A stretch of 34,942 nt of DNA from NCBI GenBank assembly GCA_028284075.1, contig JANQSL010000111.1, forward strand, positions 1-34,942, written 5' to 3'. The notes under the pieces were generated by a model. The model saw only the letters and a program-made list of their open reading frames with translations, searched no databases and was not told the origin of the DNA. Both the position numbers and the translations under genes were made by a program. Below are positions 16,048-24,222 of the stretch, in pieces. How positions within the stretch are numbered: the first letter of the stretch is position 1; each line of letters begins with the position of its first letter. The stretch is from Candidatus Sumerlaeia bacterium. GTDB taxonomy: Bacteria; Sumerlaeota; Sumerlaeia; SLMS01; JAHLLQ01.

Positions 16048-17477
16048 TGGCAGTTACTCAGATCGAAATTCCGCCCTACAAGGTGGCGGACATCAACGAG
16101 GCCGATTTCGGCCGCAAGGAAATCGCCATCGCGGAAACGGAAATGCCCGGTCTGATGGCGTTGCGGGAGGAATACAAGGGACAGAAGCCGCTGGCGGGTG
16201 CGAAGATCAGCGGCTCGCTGCACATGACGATTCAGACGGCTGTGTTGATCGAAACGCTGGCGGAACTCGGCGCCGACATTCGCTGGGCCTCCTGCAATAT
16301 TTTCTCGACGCAGGATCACGCGGCGGCCGCCATCGCGGCCGGCGGCATTCCGGTGTACGCATGGAAGGGCGAGACGCTGGAAGAGTACTGGTGGTGCACG
16401 AAGATGATGCTGCTGCACGCCGAGGGCGGTCCGGACCTGATCGTGGACGACGGTGGCGATGCGACGATGCTGATTCACCGCGGTGCGGCACGCGAGGAAG
16501 AGTTCGAGAAGACCGGTAACAAGCCCGCTATCGACACGAGCCACCCCGAGGTGACGATTGTCGACACGCTGCTGAACTCGACGCTCGACGAGAATCCGCG
16601 CATCTGGCGTGAGATGGCCGCGAAGTGCAAGGGCGTCAGTGAAGAGACGACAACAGGCGTGCATCGTCTTTATGAGATGATGAAAAAGGGCACGCTGAAG
16701 TTTCCCGCCATCAACGTGAACGACAGCGTGACGAAGTCGAAGTTCGACAATCTTTATGGCTGCCGCGAAAGCTGTGTCGATGCCGTGAAGCGCGCAACGG
16801 ATGTGATGATCGCCGGCAAGAAGGTTGTGGTCTGCGGTTACGGCGACGTTGGCAAGGGCACGGTTCAGAGCTTCAAGGGTCTGGGCGCGCGCATCTTCGT
16901 GACGGAGATCGATCCCATCAACGCGTTGCAGGCGGCGATGGAAGGCTACGAAGTCGTGAGCATGGAGGATGCCTGTGAGTACGGCGACATCTTTGTGACG
17001 ACAACGGGTAACGTCGATGTGATCACGCGGGCTCACATGGATCGCATGAAGGACGAAGCGATCGTTTGTAACATTGGTCACTTCGACAGCGAGATCGATG
17101 TTGCGGGCCTGGAGAATCTCGAGTGGGACGAGATCAAGCCGCAGGTGGATCACATCACCTGGCCGGATGGAAAACGCATCATTCTTCTCGCCCGTGGCCG
17201 TCTTGTGAACCTGGGCTGCGCAACGGGTCACCCGAGTTACGTAATGAGTGCGAGCTTTACGAATCAGACGATCGCGCAGATCGAACTGTGGCAGAAGAAG
17301 GACACGGGCGAGTACAAGAACGAGGTGTACACGCTGCCGAAGATTCTCGACGAGAAGGTGGCGCGCCTGCACCTGGACAAACTCGGTGCGAAGCTGACGC
17401 CGCTTTCGAAGGAACAGGCGGACTACATCGGTGTCCCAGTGGAAGGTCCCTACAAGCCGGAGCACTACAGGTATTGA
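16047..17477 (+). CDS. ahcY: Adenosylhomocysteinase
   Basis: A 476-residue cytoplasmic enzyme that splits S-adenosylhomocysteine into adenosine and homocysteine using a bound NAD, keeping methylation reactions from product inhibition. Visible motifs are [19 protein letters not shown] near the N-terminus, DDGGDAT, the [10 protein letters not shown] block, [13 protein letters not shown] with the catalytic Lys/Asp, the NAD loop [10 protein letters not shown] and the C-terminal KPEHYRY, whose Lys and Tyr reach into the neighbouring subunit's NAD site. Length and motifs are those of the long bacterial form. The ATG overlaps the stop of the CPCC gene and has AAGGAG nine bases upstream. The operon ends at a good terminator. 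Confidence 0.98.
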   Translation: MAVTQIEIPPYKVADINEADFGRKEIAIAETEMPGLMALREEYKGQKPLAGAKISGSLHMTIQTAVLIETLAELGADIRWASCNIFSTQDHAAAAIAAGGIPVYAWKGETLEEYWWCTKMMLLHAEGGPDLIVDDGGDATMLIHRGAAREEEFEKTGNKPAIDTSHPEVTIVDTLLNSTLDENPRIWREMAAKCKGVSEETTTGVHRLYEMMKKGTLKFPAINVNDSVTKSKFDNLYGCRESCVDAVKRATDVMIAGKKVVVCGYGDVGKGTVQSFKGLGARIFVTEIDPINALQAAMEGYEVVSMEDACEYGDIFVTTTGNVDVITRAHMDRMKDEAIVCNIGHFDSEIDVAGLENLEWDEIKPQVDHITWPDGKRIILLARGRLVNLGCATGHPSYVMSASFTNQTIAQIELWQKKDTGEYKNEVYTLPKILDEKVARLHLDKLGAKLTPLSKEQADYIGVPVEGPYKPEHYRY

Positions 17478-17509
17478 TCCGCGGAAGACGGAAGATGAAC
17501 GAAAACACC

Positions 17510-17540
17510 GATGCCGCTCCGAAGGGGGCGGCATCTTTCA
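17510..17540 (+). terminator. Intrinsic terminator of ahcY, possibly bidirectional
   Basis: An 11-bp stem GATGCCGCTCC / GGGGCGGCATC (one T-G wobble) with a GAAG loop, followed by TTTCATTGT. On the minus strand the same stem is followed by GGTGTTTTCG, so it could also stop transcription coming from the convergent gene at 17556. Confidence 0.75.
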
Positions 17541-17555
17541 TTGTGATCCTGTTGT

Positions 17556-18974
17556 TTATTCCGCAGTTGCCGGAGGCTGATCCGCAATGACCGGAGTTTC
17601 CCAGCCGTCATATCTGCCACTAAGACTTCTTGCATGTTCTTCAAGTCTTGTTATCAGGGGGAGGATTACGTCTGTTGTAGCGCTTGTGATGCTGTGGAAT
17701 TGAACGGCCACTTCAGCGCTCTCGGCATCTGCAAGTGGATAGACGGTAAAACCCTGTTCCTTCAGCCATGACGCATAGGCCTGCGCCTTTTCCTGGCTGG
17801 GAAAATAGACCCAATGGTCGACCTGTCTTGGTGTTTTGCCGGAATCGCCTTCCAACCGAAGAGCCTGAATGACTTTCCGGTCACGGATTCTGCCATAGGA
17901 TGTCTCCCATTCTGCAGTGTTGACATCTTCGGGGCAGTGGACGGTGTCCGGATAGCCTGCGACGGCCTTGAGAACAGGCTCCGGAGTTTTATCGAGGTTT
18001 GCGCGCGGCGTGTTTCGGAAGGCGGTTGTCACCAGTTCAAGATTCACGTGTGGCGCAAGGTCCATGAAGGTGGGTGAGACGTAACCCGCACCGAGGTGAA
18101 TGTCGATGATCTTGCGTGGTGAACCGCATTCGAAATCAAACTCACTCATGGAAACGCGGCGAATTTCCGGATTTGCTTTCGTCCGCCAGACGATTCTGCC
18201 GTGCTTCAAATCATAGACAATGCTCCACTGCGTTCTGACCGGATCTCCGGCGGCTTCCAGAATGCTCAGTTTGTCAGCGGCAGGACCGGGTCTGTCAGCC
18301 TCGATTCCCGCGGCGGCCCGTACAAAGCGCGACAATGAATCGCGTCTCTCCGGCATGGGCAATTCACCTCCGAAACCATTGTGTTGCCGCAGGTGCTCCA
18401 AAGACTCTGCGTAGGTGTTGTTTGTCAGCACCGGCACGGGAAGAGATTCGCCGCGGTGTACGATCTGTTTCCCGCGGAGAACTTCGATGGCGGCAACGTC
18501 GCCTGTGGCATCGGCGACGAGGTAATGCAGTCCGATCCCGGGAGCGTAGGGTGCGATTCGCACATCGCTGGTCGCGATGTCTTCGACCGTTTCCGACGTA
18601 TCGAGGTGGTACTGAATCCATTGGAGGACGTTCAGTCCGGGCCTTTCATCCTGCGGTTCGTACTTCGTTGCATTCAACCACATGGTGGCAATGACAAGGC
18701 CCTTTTCGTTCATGCCTCCGATGGGAAATTCGATGCCGTATTGGTTAAAAGTGACACTCCCGTATTTCGATGTCCACGTCATCGAGGGCGCCTGATTAAA
18801 CGAGATTTTTGCAAGACCCCGTTTGTTGACAACGACAAGACCGGCATCCACATCCCAGTCATAGTTCTGGCCGAAGAGAAGGTGTTCGTCACTCCGGACG
18901 CGGAAGGTTGTGCATGCTCTTGCAGCGGGAAGGAAAAGCAATAGAAGGGTGAGCAAGGCAAAGAAGCGCATCAT
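17556..18974 (-). CDS. Exported Ntn-hydrolase (choloylglycine hydrolase family) with RraB-like C-terminal domain
   Basis: A 472-residue exported protein. The signal peptide ends AARA, so cleavage exposes Cys21 of ACTTFRVRSD, the N-terminal nucleophile of linear amide C-N hydrolases (penicillin V acylase, bile-salt and acyl-lactone hydrolases). FGQNYDWD, the GGMNEKGLVIATMWL block and LTNNTYAES are family features; a Gln stands where many members have Arg in GRN/GRT. Residues about 363-460 form a separate domain with DHWVYFPSQEKAQAYASWL and, at the end, GRYDGWETPV, which match the RraB fold, best known from a cytoplasmic inhibitor of RNase E. The ATG at 18974 has AGGA five bases upstream; a second ATG follows directly. 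Substrate unknown; an amide-bonded lipid or lactone is possible. Confidence 0.88.
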   Translation of the reverse strand: MMRFFALLTLLLLFLPAARACTTFRVRSDEHLLFGQNYDWDVDAGLVVVNKRGLAKISFNQAPSMTWTSKYGSVTFNQYGIEFPIGGMNEKGLVIATMWLNATKYEPQDERPGLNVLQWIQYHLDTSETVEDIATSDVRIAPYAPGIGLHYLVADATGDVAAIEVLRGKQIVHRGESLPVPVLTNNTYAESLEHLRQHNGFGGELPMPERRDSLSRFVRAAAGIEADRPGPAADKLSILEAAGDPVRTQWSIVYDLKHGRIVWRTKANPEIRRVSMSEFDFECGSPRKIIDIHLGAGYVSPTFMDLAPHVNLELVTTAFRNTPRANLDKTPEPVLKAVAGYPDTVHCPEDVNTAEWETSYGRIRDRKVIQALRLEGDSGKTPRQVDHWVYFPSQEKAQAYASWLKEQGFTVYPLADAESAEVAVQFHSITSATTDVILPLITRLEEHARSLSGRYDGWETPVIADQPPATAE

Positions 18975-19170
18975 GATTTTCCTGGCGGAGGGTTTGACAT
19001 GAACCGTTTGCCGACTGATCGACAATCATGGTGATGTACGCCTTTCAAAGGAAACAAGCGGCATTTCTGAAGAACGGAAGCCTTTCCCCTTGTCCATCGC
19101 GGAATGGCTCACCACGTTCCCCCGGGCCTGTTTGAGAGGAAGGAATTCTATTACAAGGAGGAGGAATCCG

Positions 19171-20988
19171 ATGACTCGTCATCCGGATCGTATTCAATTG
19201 GGACGGGTGTCAGCGGCGGGGTTGATGATTGCGGCATTGCAGGTCGCCGGTTCGACGGCGGCGAATGCGCAGTTGTTTGCGGGAACGGACTGGTTTGAGC
19301 GGGAGGTGGCGGACGGGGTTACCTGGCGATACTATCAGTTCGACAATCTGTTTGGTTCGGAACAAAGCGTTTCCTGGATTGAGGCGGACCTTTCGAAGGT
19401 CGATGTTGAGCTTCCCCATCTGCCATCATCGCGTCAAAGAACGAGCACAATGATCCCGGCACAATTTGCCGATGCCGTTGCGGGTGTGAACGGGACGTTT
19501 TTCGACACGTCGTCCGGCGGGGGAGGGTCCACGACTTATCTTCGAATCGGAGGCGTTGACATCACTCCTCAAGCAGGGGGAGCGGGCAACACGTCGATGA
19601 TCCACGAAGGCGCGATTGCGAAGGACGGATCCGGCCTTGCCGAAATCGTCATGCGCCCAACGCCGTCAAACAACTGGCTTCAGAATGCAACCCATCCCGA
19701 TATCATGGCCAACGGTCCCGTTCTTCAGGACAGCGGAGTCATCCGTAACTTTATACCTTACGGGGCGTTTTGTTCGAATCGTCATCCTCGTACCTCCGTC
19801 GGAATCACCTCGGACAATCGACTCATTCTCGTGACAGTGGACGGTCGAACGGCATCGGCGGCGGGAATGACGTGCAACGAGCTTGCTCAGGTCATGGAAG
19901 AGTTTGAGTGCATTGACTCCGTCAATATGGACGGCGGCGGCTCGACCACCATGTGGATTGCCGGCGAACCCTTCAACGGTGTTGTGAACTTTCCCTCCGA
20001 CAACGGAACTTATGATCACAGTGGTGAACGAAGCTGCTCCAACGCCATTGCCGTGGTGAGCACGACACCCGCCACGACGCCGGACTACGATGGCCGTCTA
20101 ACGGGTCTCTCTTTCACGCTGAACATGCTTGAGGGAACCACTCAGACGGTGATTCTGACCTACACCAACATCGGCAGCCAGACATGGACCTCCGCGGACG
20201 TGAAGCTGGAAACGTCCCGCTCTCATCAACGCATCAGCCCCCTGGAGCACAGCTCCTGGGTTTCATCCTCCAATCCCGTTGCGATGTCTCCCGCCAGTGT
20301 TGCGACGGGGGAATCGGCGACCTTCTCGTTTCTACTCGAGGCGCCGGACGTGGAATCGACGACCTTCTTTGAGGAGAATTTCGCCCTTTATCGTGCGGGG
20401 ACGCGGTTCGGGCCCGCTGACAATGAGGCCGGTCTGGATATCTTCGTGGAGCCGCCGGTGGGATCGAATGTCATTGTGGAGTCCCGCCGGGCAAACGGCG
20501 ACCTGACTCCATCCTCGCCGGAGACGCCCACCTCCTCGACGTATTCGGAACCGGCAGGCTCACTTTCAAACACGACCTCCAAGAGCGTTATTCCGCCGGG
20601 TCAGCCTCAGCTCGTGGGTGTCGGCGCGCGATTCACGACAAACTCGAACGTGGGAAGGAAGGGCCGCTTCACGCCCTATCTGCCTGTCGACGGCCTCTAC
20701 AACGTCTATGTTACTGTAGGTGCAACGTCGAACAATGATGCGAATGCCTCCTGGGTTATCAATGATGGTGTATCGAATGTCGGCACCGGGACGGTTCACC
20801 TGTTCTATCAGGACACAACCGTGGCCAACGCCTGGAAGCTGCTGGCGGGCGATGTTTCGCTAAACGCCGGGCGAAATGCCTTCGTCGAGCTCACCAACGA
20901 CGGCGGAAACAACCGGTTCGTGATGGATGCCGTTCGATTCGAGCTGACGGCCACCAACAGCCACGCCGAAAGCTGGGAGTTGTACTGA
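19171..20988 (+). CDS. Secreted phosphodiester glycosidase with NBR1-like and golvesin-like domains, WELY tail
   Basis: A 605-residue exported protein. A signal peptide (about 1-33, ending ANA) leads into a phosphodiester glycosidase (NAGPA) domain at about 55-290, with VNGTFFD, GPVLQDSGV, VDGRTASAAGM and the active-site block VNMDGGGSTTMW. Residues about 305-430 resemble the Ig-like NBR1 domain (TYTNIGSQTWTSADVKLE). Residues about 440-597 match golvesin/xanthan-lyase-type carbohydrate-binding domains, with GLYNVYVTVGAT and NRFVMDAVRFEL. The chain ends HAESWELY, the shared tail. The catalytic domain removes sugars from phosphodiester-linked glycans in its relatives, here probably an exopolysaccharide or teichoic-like polymer. 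AAGGAGGAGG stands just before the ATG at 19171. Confidence 0.92.
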   Translation: MTRHPDRIQLGRVSAAGLMIAALQVAGSTAANAQLFAGTDWFEREVADGVTWRYYQFDNLFGSEQSVSWIEADLSKVDVELPHLPSSRQRTSTMIPAQFADAVAGVNGTFFDTSSGGGGSTTYLRIGGVDITPQAGGAGNTSMIHEGAIAKDGSGLAEIVMRPTPSNNWLQNATHPDIMANGPVLQDSGVIRNFIPYGAFCSNRHPRTSVGITSDNRLILVTVDGRTASAAGMTCNELAQVMEEFECIDSVNMDGGGSTTMWIAGEPFNGVVNFPSDNGTYDHSGERSCSNAIAVVSTTPATTPDYDGRLTGLSFTLNMLEGTTQTVILTYTNIGSQTWTSADVKLETSRSHQRISPLEHSSWVSSSNPVAMSPASVATGESATFSFLLEAPDVESTTFFEENFALYRAGTRFGPADNEAGLDIFVEPPVGSNVIVESRRANGDLTPSSPETPTSSTYSEPAGSLSNTTSKSVIPPGQPQLVGVGARFTTNSNVGRKGRFTPYLPVDGLYNVYVTVGATSNNDANASWVINDGVSNVGTGTVHLFYQDTTVANAWKLLAGDVSLNAGRNAFVELTNDGGNNRFVMDAVRFELTATNSHAESWELY

Positions 20989-20999
20989 GAGGACCTCAG

Positions 21000-21028
21000 A
21001 GCCCCGGACCGTTGAGGGCCGGGGCTTT
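21000..21028 (+). terminator. Probable intrinsic terminator of the glycosidase gene
   Basis: An 8-bp stem AGCCCCGG / CCGGGGCT (21000-21007, 21019-21026) with inner pairing, then a short TTT, 11 bases after the stop codon. The T-run is short, so efficiency is uncertain. Confidence 0.65.
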
Positions 21029-21141
21029 GACGTTGACACCTTTGAAATCTCGCCGGAGCCTTCCCCAGAGACGGTTACGGACCTTCTGTTCGCCGTCCAA
21101 CGACAGTAAAATCAGATGTCCGCAAGGGAGAGGCGAACGCC

Positions 21142-22269
21142 ATGGGCGGAGTTCTGAAAGCCTTTTCAGCGCTGGTGCTGGTCGCGATGGCGAACCTTGC
21201 TCCCGCCTTTGAACTGACCCCTATCGACGAGCACAGCCTCGTTGTTCGTATCACAACGGAAGGCGAAACTCCCGAAGAGGCAATGAACGTTGCCCGGGTG
21301 GAGGCCATTCGTGGTGCGGCGGGTCGTGTTCTGATGAGCGACCGGCTCATCATGGCGGACGATATCCTTGCCAAGTATCTCGCCAACTACGCCGCGAACT
21401 TCGTCAAGGCGGTTGAGGTCCTGGAAGAGGATTTTGTCCAGGGGCGGAACCGCATCACGGCCAAGGTTTTTGTAGATTACAGTGGTCTCGTGGAGGATAT
21501 GGAGGACAAGCGCTTCCTGTACAAGCCCGCCTATCGTCCCCGCTTTGCTTCCTTCATGACAGAGAAGCAGGATGGCCGCATTGTGAACGAAGGCAATGCC
21601 CGTAACGCGCTTGCGACCTCGATGAACAACCTTGGCATGCGTCGATACGGCAAGATTTTGAACACGCCTCCCGCCACAACGGATGTCTCTCTGGACGATT
21701 TCCTGCTTCAGTCCGCCGTTGTGAGCAGCCAGAGGGCGGGTGTTGAGGTTATCGTGACGGGGGAATGCACCACGGTGCTTCAGGATCAGCAGAAGCTCTA
21801 CTTCGACGAGTACTGGTTCTATGAGTCGGAAATGACCGCACAATTGATTCGGGTGGATACCGGTGAGCCGCTTTTCGAGGCGAAGGCTCGGGGCAGCGCC
21901 AGCGACAAGGATCCCGCCACTGCGATTCAGACGGCTATTGACCGGGCCGCGGAACGAGTTGCTTCGCAGCTCGTTCCCCCCTTCGAGGCACACTGGCCGA
22001 AACTCGTTCAGCGGAAGTCCGATTACGAGGTGCTGTTGACAGGTGTGGACAGCGACCTGGTCAGTATTATCAGTGAACACATGAAACGGCTCGGTATTGA
22101 TACCGAAGTCTACGTCCGCAAGGAGTTCGACAAGTCGGCCTCCATCGCGATCGACACGAACCAGCCACGCGAGGCTGTGATCGAGACCATCCGGTCTTGC
22201 ACTTATCCGACTCTCAGCGTCGTCAATCCTGGCGCGGAACGTGTTTTCGAGGTTCAGGTATCCTCCTAA
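21142..22269 (+). CDS. Exported protein, FlgT/LPP20-like fold suspected
   Basis: A 375-residue exported protein with a signal peptide (MGGVLKAFSALVLVAMANLAPAF). Residues about 45-120 (EEAMNVARVEAIRGAAGRVL ... RNRITAKVFVDY) have the helix-strand layout of the N-terminal domain of FlgT and LPP20-type proteins, in which an A-x-x-x-A-x-R helix is followed by a basic-hydrophobic strand. The middle part (about 185-280) resembles a second alpha/beta unit with VEVIVTGECTTV and a helix IQTAIDRAAERVASQL, as in periplasmic assembly proteins. No flagellar gene is nearby, so an envelope or secretion role is more likely. The ATG has GGGAGAGG upstream. It is followed after 41 bases by the TolC-like gene, so they are probably co-transcribed. 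The family link is by eye only. Confidence 0.75.
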   Translation: MGGVLKAFSALVLVAMANLAPAFELTPIDEHSLVVRITTEGETPEEAMNVARVEAIRGAAGRVLMSDRLIMADDILAKYLANYAANFVKAVEVLEEDFVQGRNRITAKVFVDYSGLVEDMEDKRFLYKPAYRPRFASFMTEKQDGRIVNEGNARNALATSMNNLGMRRYGKILNTPPATTDVSLDDFLLQSAVVSSQRAGVEVIVTGECTTVLQDQQKLYFDEYWFYESEMTAQLIRVDTGEPLFEAKARGSASDKDPATAIQTAIDRAAERVASQLVPPFEAHWPKLVQRKSDYEVLLTGVDSDLVSIISEHMKRLGIDTEVYVRKEFDKSASIAIDTNQPREAVIETIRSCTYPTLSVVNPGAERVFEVQVSS

Positions 22270-22310
22270 ATCGGGGATTCCGGCAGAGGTTTATCAGGAG
22301 TCACATATCC

Positions 22311-24038
22311 GTGGTATCATTTCGCACCCTGAACCGGGCGGCCCTTGCTGCGTCCGGTCTTTTTTTTATTTCCGCCACTCCGTTCTCATTCGCTCAGGAC
22401 TCGGGTTCTGAAGAGAACTCCGTTGAGATTCGCCCGGTCGAAGCGGCGGATATCGATGGCCTGGCGGGAGAAGCCATTCCCCTGACGCTAAGGGAAGTGG
22501 TTCTTGCCACACTGGCCAACAACCTGGACGTACAGATCGTTGCCCGGGATCGCGATGTTGCGGGTGAAGAGGTTCTGGCAAATTACGGAATCTATGATCC
22601 GACGTTTACGGCTTCCGTCGCCCGGGAGCGGACGGACCGGCAAACCACGACTTTCTTCGGCAATCAGGAAAACGGACGCGTTGTGACATACACAACGGGC
22701 ACCAACGTTGAGAGTGGAATCACTCAGCGAACACCGTTGGGGACAATTCTGAGCATTTCCGCTTCCCACAACCGCACCGATGATCATCTTCCCATGAGCA
22801 CGTTCGGCGGTGGTGTCGTCGATCCCGCGTACACTGCCCGGGCCGGCGTTTCCGCCACACAGCCCCTGCTGAAGAATGCCGGTCTGTTGGTAAATAATGC
22901 TGAGATTCGCATCTCGAAAAAGCAGCTGGAGCAGGCGAACCGGGATTTTGAAGAGCAAGTGCAGGATCGTATCGCTGATGTGGCGACGGCGTACTGGAAT
23001 CTTGATTTCGCAATCAGAAATCTTGATGTGCAGCGTCAGGCACTGGCTTCAGCGCAGGAACTGGAACGCGTGAATCGGGCACGGGTCGATGTGGGAACCC
23101 TGCCGAGACTTTCGCTGCTCCAGGCACAGGCCCAGGTCGCGGAGCGGGAGTCCTTGGAAGCGGAAGCGGAGTCTCAGGTTGTCGACGCTCAGGACCGTTT
23201 GCTGCAGCTCATGAACTGGAACACGGAAGAACGGCCGACAGGCTGGGATCGCGCGATTCGTCCCGTGGACCTTCCCACATACATTCCCGATATCATCCTG
23301 GACGATGCGCGGTTTGTAGGGACCGCCATGGAGAATCGTCCCGACTACAAACGAGAGCTGCTGGGACTCGACATCGCGGACATCAATCGCCGCGTGTCGC
23401 GCTGGCAACAGCTCCCGGAGTTGAATGCCTTCGGAGGAATCTTTGCCAACGGCCTGGAAGACGATCCGAACACGGCCTGGGACACGACCGGAGATCGGCA
23501 GTATACCGACTGGAATTTCGGCCTCGAGTTTCGCTACCCGCTCTTCAATCGAGCGGCGCGCGGCGAAGCAAGGCAGGCCGTTGATCGTCTGGAACAGCAG
23601 GAACTGCGGCTCGACAATCTTGAGCTTCGCATTGTGCGGGAAGTGCGGTCCGCAACCCGTGACATCCGCACCGCCACCAAGCAGATCGAGGCGACTAACC
23701 GTCAGGTGATCGCGGACATCGAGAAGCTGGAGTCAGAGCGCAAGCGTCAGCAGGTGGGAGAACGCACGACTTTTGACGTGTTGGATTTCCAGGACGACCT
23801 TGCAGAGTCACGGGCAAATCAGGCACGGGCTCTCGCTGATTTTCAAATCGCACTGATCGAGCTGGGGCGCTCTATCGGAGTCCTGCTGGATTTTCAGGGT
23901 GTGGTACTGGAAGACATGGAAGCTGCGGGCGGCTGGGATGTTTTCAGCGGACGCCCCTCAGAACCCTCTGTCGAAACCGGTGAAGCAAAAGACTGGGACG
24001 AAAGTCTCCAGCTTGTTCCCCGGCAGGATACAGAATAA
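22311..24038 (+). CDS. TolC-family outer-membrane channel protein
   Basis: A 575-residue outer-membrane efflux/secretion protein. A signal peptide (about 1-29, ending FAQ) is followed by two halves of the TolC repeat. Typical pieces are LTLREVVLATLANNLDVQI near residue 65, ATQPLLKNAG, the long helices QDRIADVATAYWNLDFAIRN and RARVDVGTLPRLSLLQAQAQ, RYPLFNRAARGEAR in the second half and VLDFQDDLAESRANQARAL at the end. I chose the GTG at 22311 because AGGAG lies ten bases upstream and the signal peptide follows at once; an in-frame ATG at 22197 would overlap the preceding gene by 73 bases. TolC proteins pair with inner-membrane pumps or type I secretion; no such partner is in this window. Confidence 0.92.
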   Translation: MVSFRTLNRAALAASGLFFISATPFSFAQDSGSEENSVEIRPVEAADIDGLAGEAIPLTLREVVLATLANNLDVQIVARDRDVAGEEVLANYGIYDPTFTASVARERTDRQTTTFFGNQENGRVVTYTTGTNVESGITQRTPLGTILSISASHNRTDDHLPMSTFGGGVVDPAYTARAGVSATQPLLKNAGLLVNNAEIRISKKQLEQANRDFEEQVQDRIADVATAYWNLDFAIRNLDVQRQALASAQELERVNRARVDVGTLPRLSLLQAQAQVAERESLEAEAESQVVDAQDRLLQLMNWNTEERPTGWDRAIRPVDLPTYIPDIILDDARFVGTAMENRPDYKRELLGLDIADINRRVSRWQQLPELNAFGGIFANGLEDDPNTAWDTTGDRQYTDWNFGLEFRYPLFNRAARGEARQAVDRLEQQELRLDNLELRIVREVRSATRDIRTATKQIEATNRQVIADIEKLESERKRQQVGERTTFDVLDFQDDLAESRANQARALADFQIALIELGRSIGVLLDFQGVVLEDMEAAGGWDVFSGRPSEPSVETGEAKDWDESLQLVPRQDTE

Positions 24039-24051
24039 CCTTTTTATTCTG
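24031..24051 (+). repeat. Small hairpin over the stop codon of the TolC-like gene
   Basis: CAGAATAA (24031-24038) is reverse-repeated as TTATTCTG (24044-24051) with a CCTTT loop. The left arm holds the stop codon TAA. It lacks a following T-run, so it is a weak terminator candidate or an mRNA 3' hairpin. Confidence 0.4.
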
Positions 24052-24222
24052 AAATGTTCACCCTTCCGCCTGAATGGAACCCGCCCCGGCTACATGGTTG
24101 CAGGTTGCGGTTACGGACAAACATGGACATTCCGATTGGCTGATGGGTATCGGCTAGCCTTAAGTATAGCGGTCTTTACAGAGGACAGACGGGGAGCAAT
24201 CCATCTTCCGACGGAGGTCGTG

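Noticed and set aside
15957-17534. Long open frame (525 codons) antisense to ahcY
   Set aside because: It mirrors the codon bias of a highly conserved gene, has no family features or ribosome binding site, and ahcY is certain.
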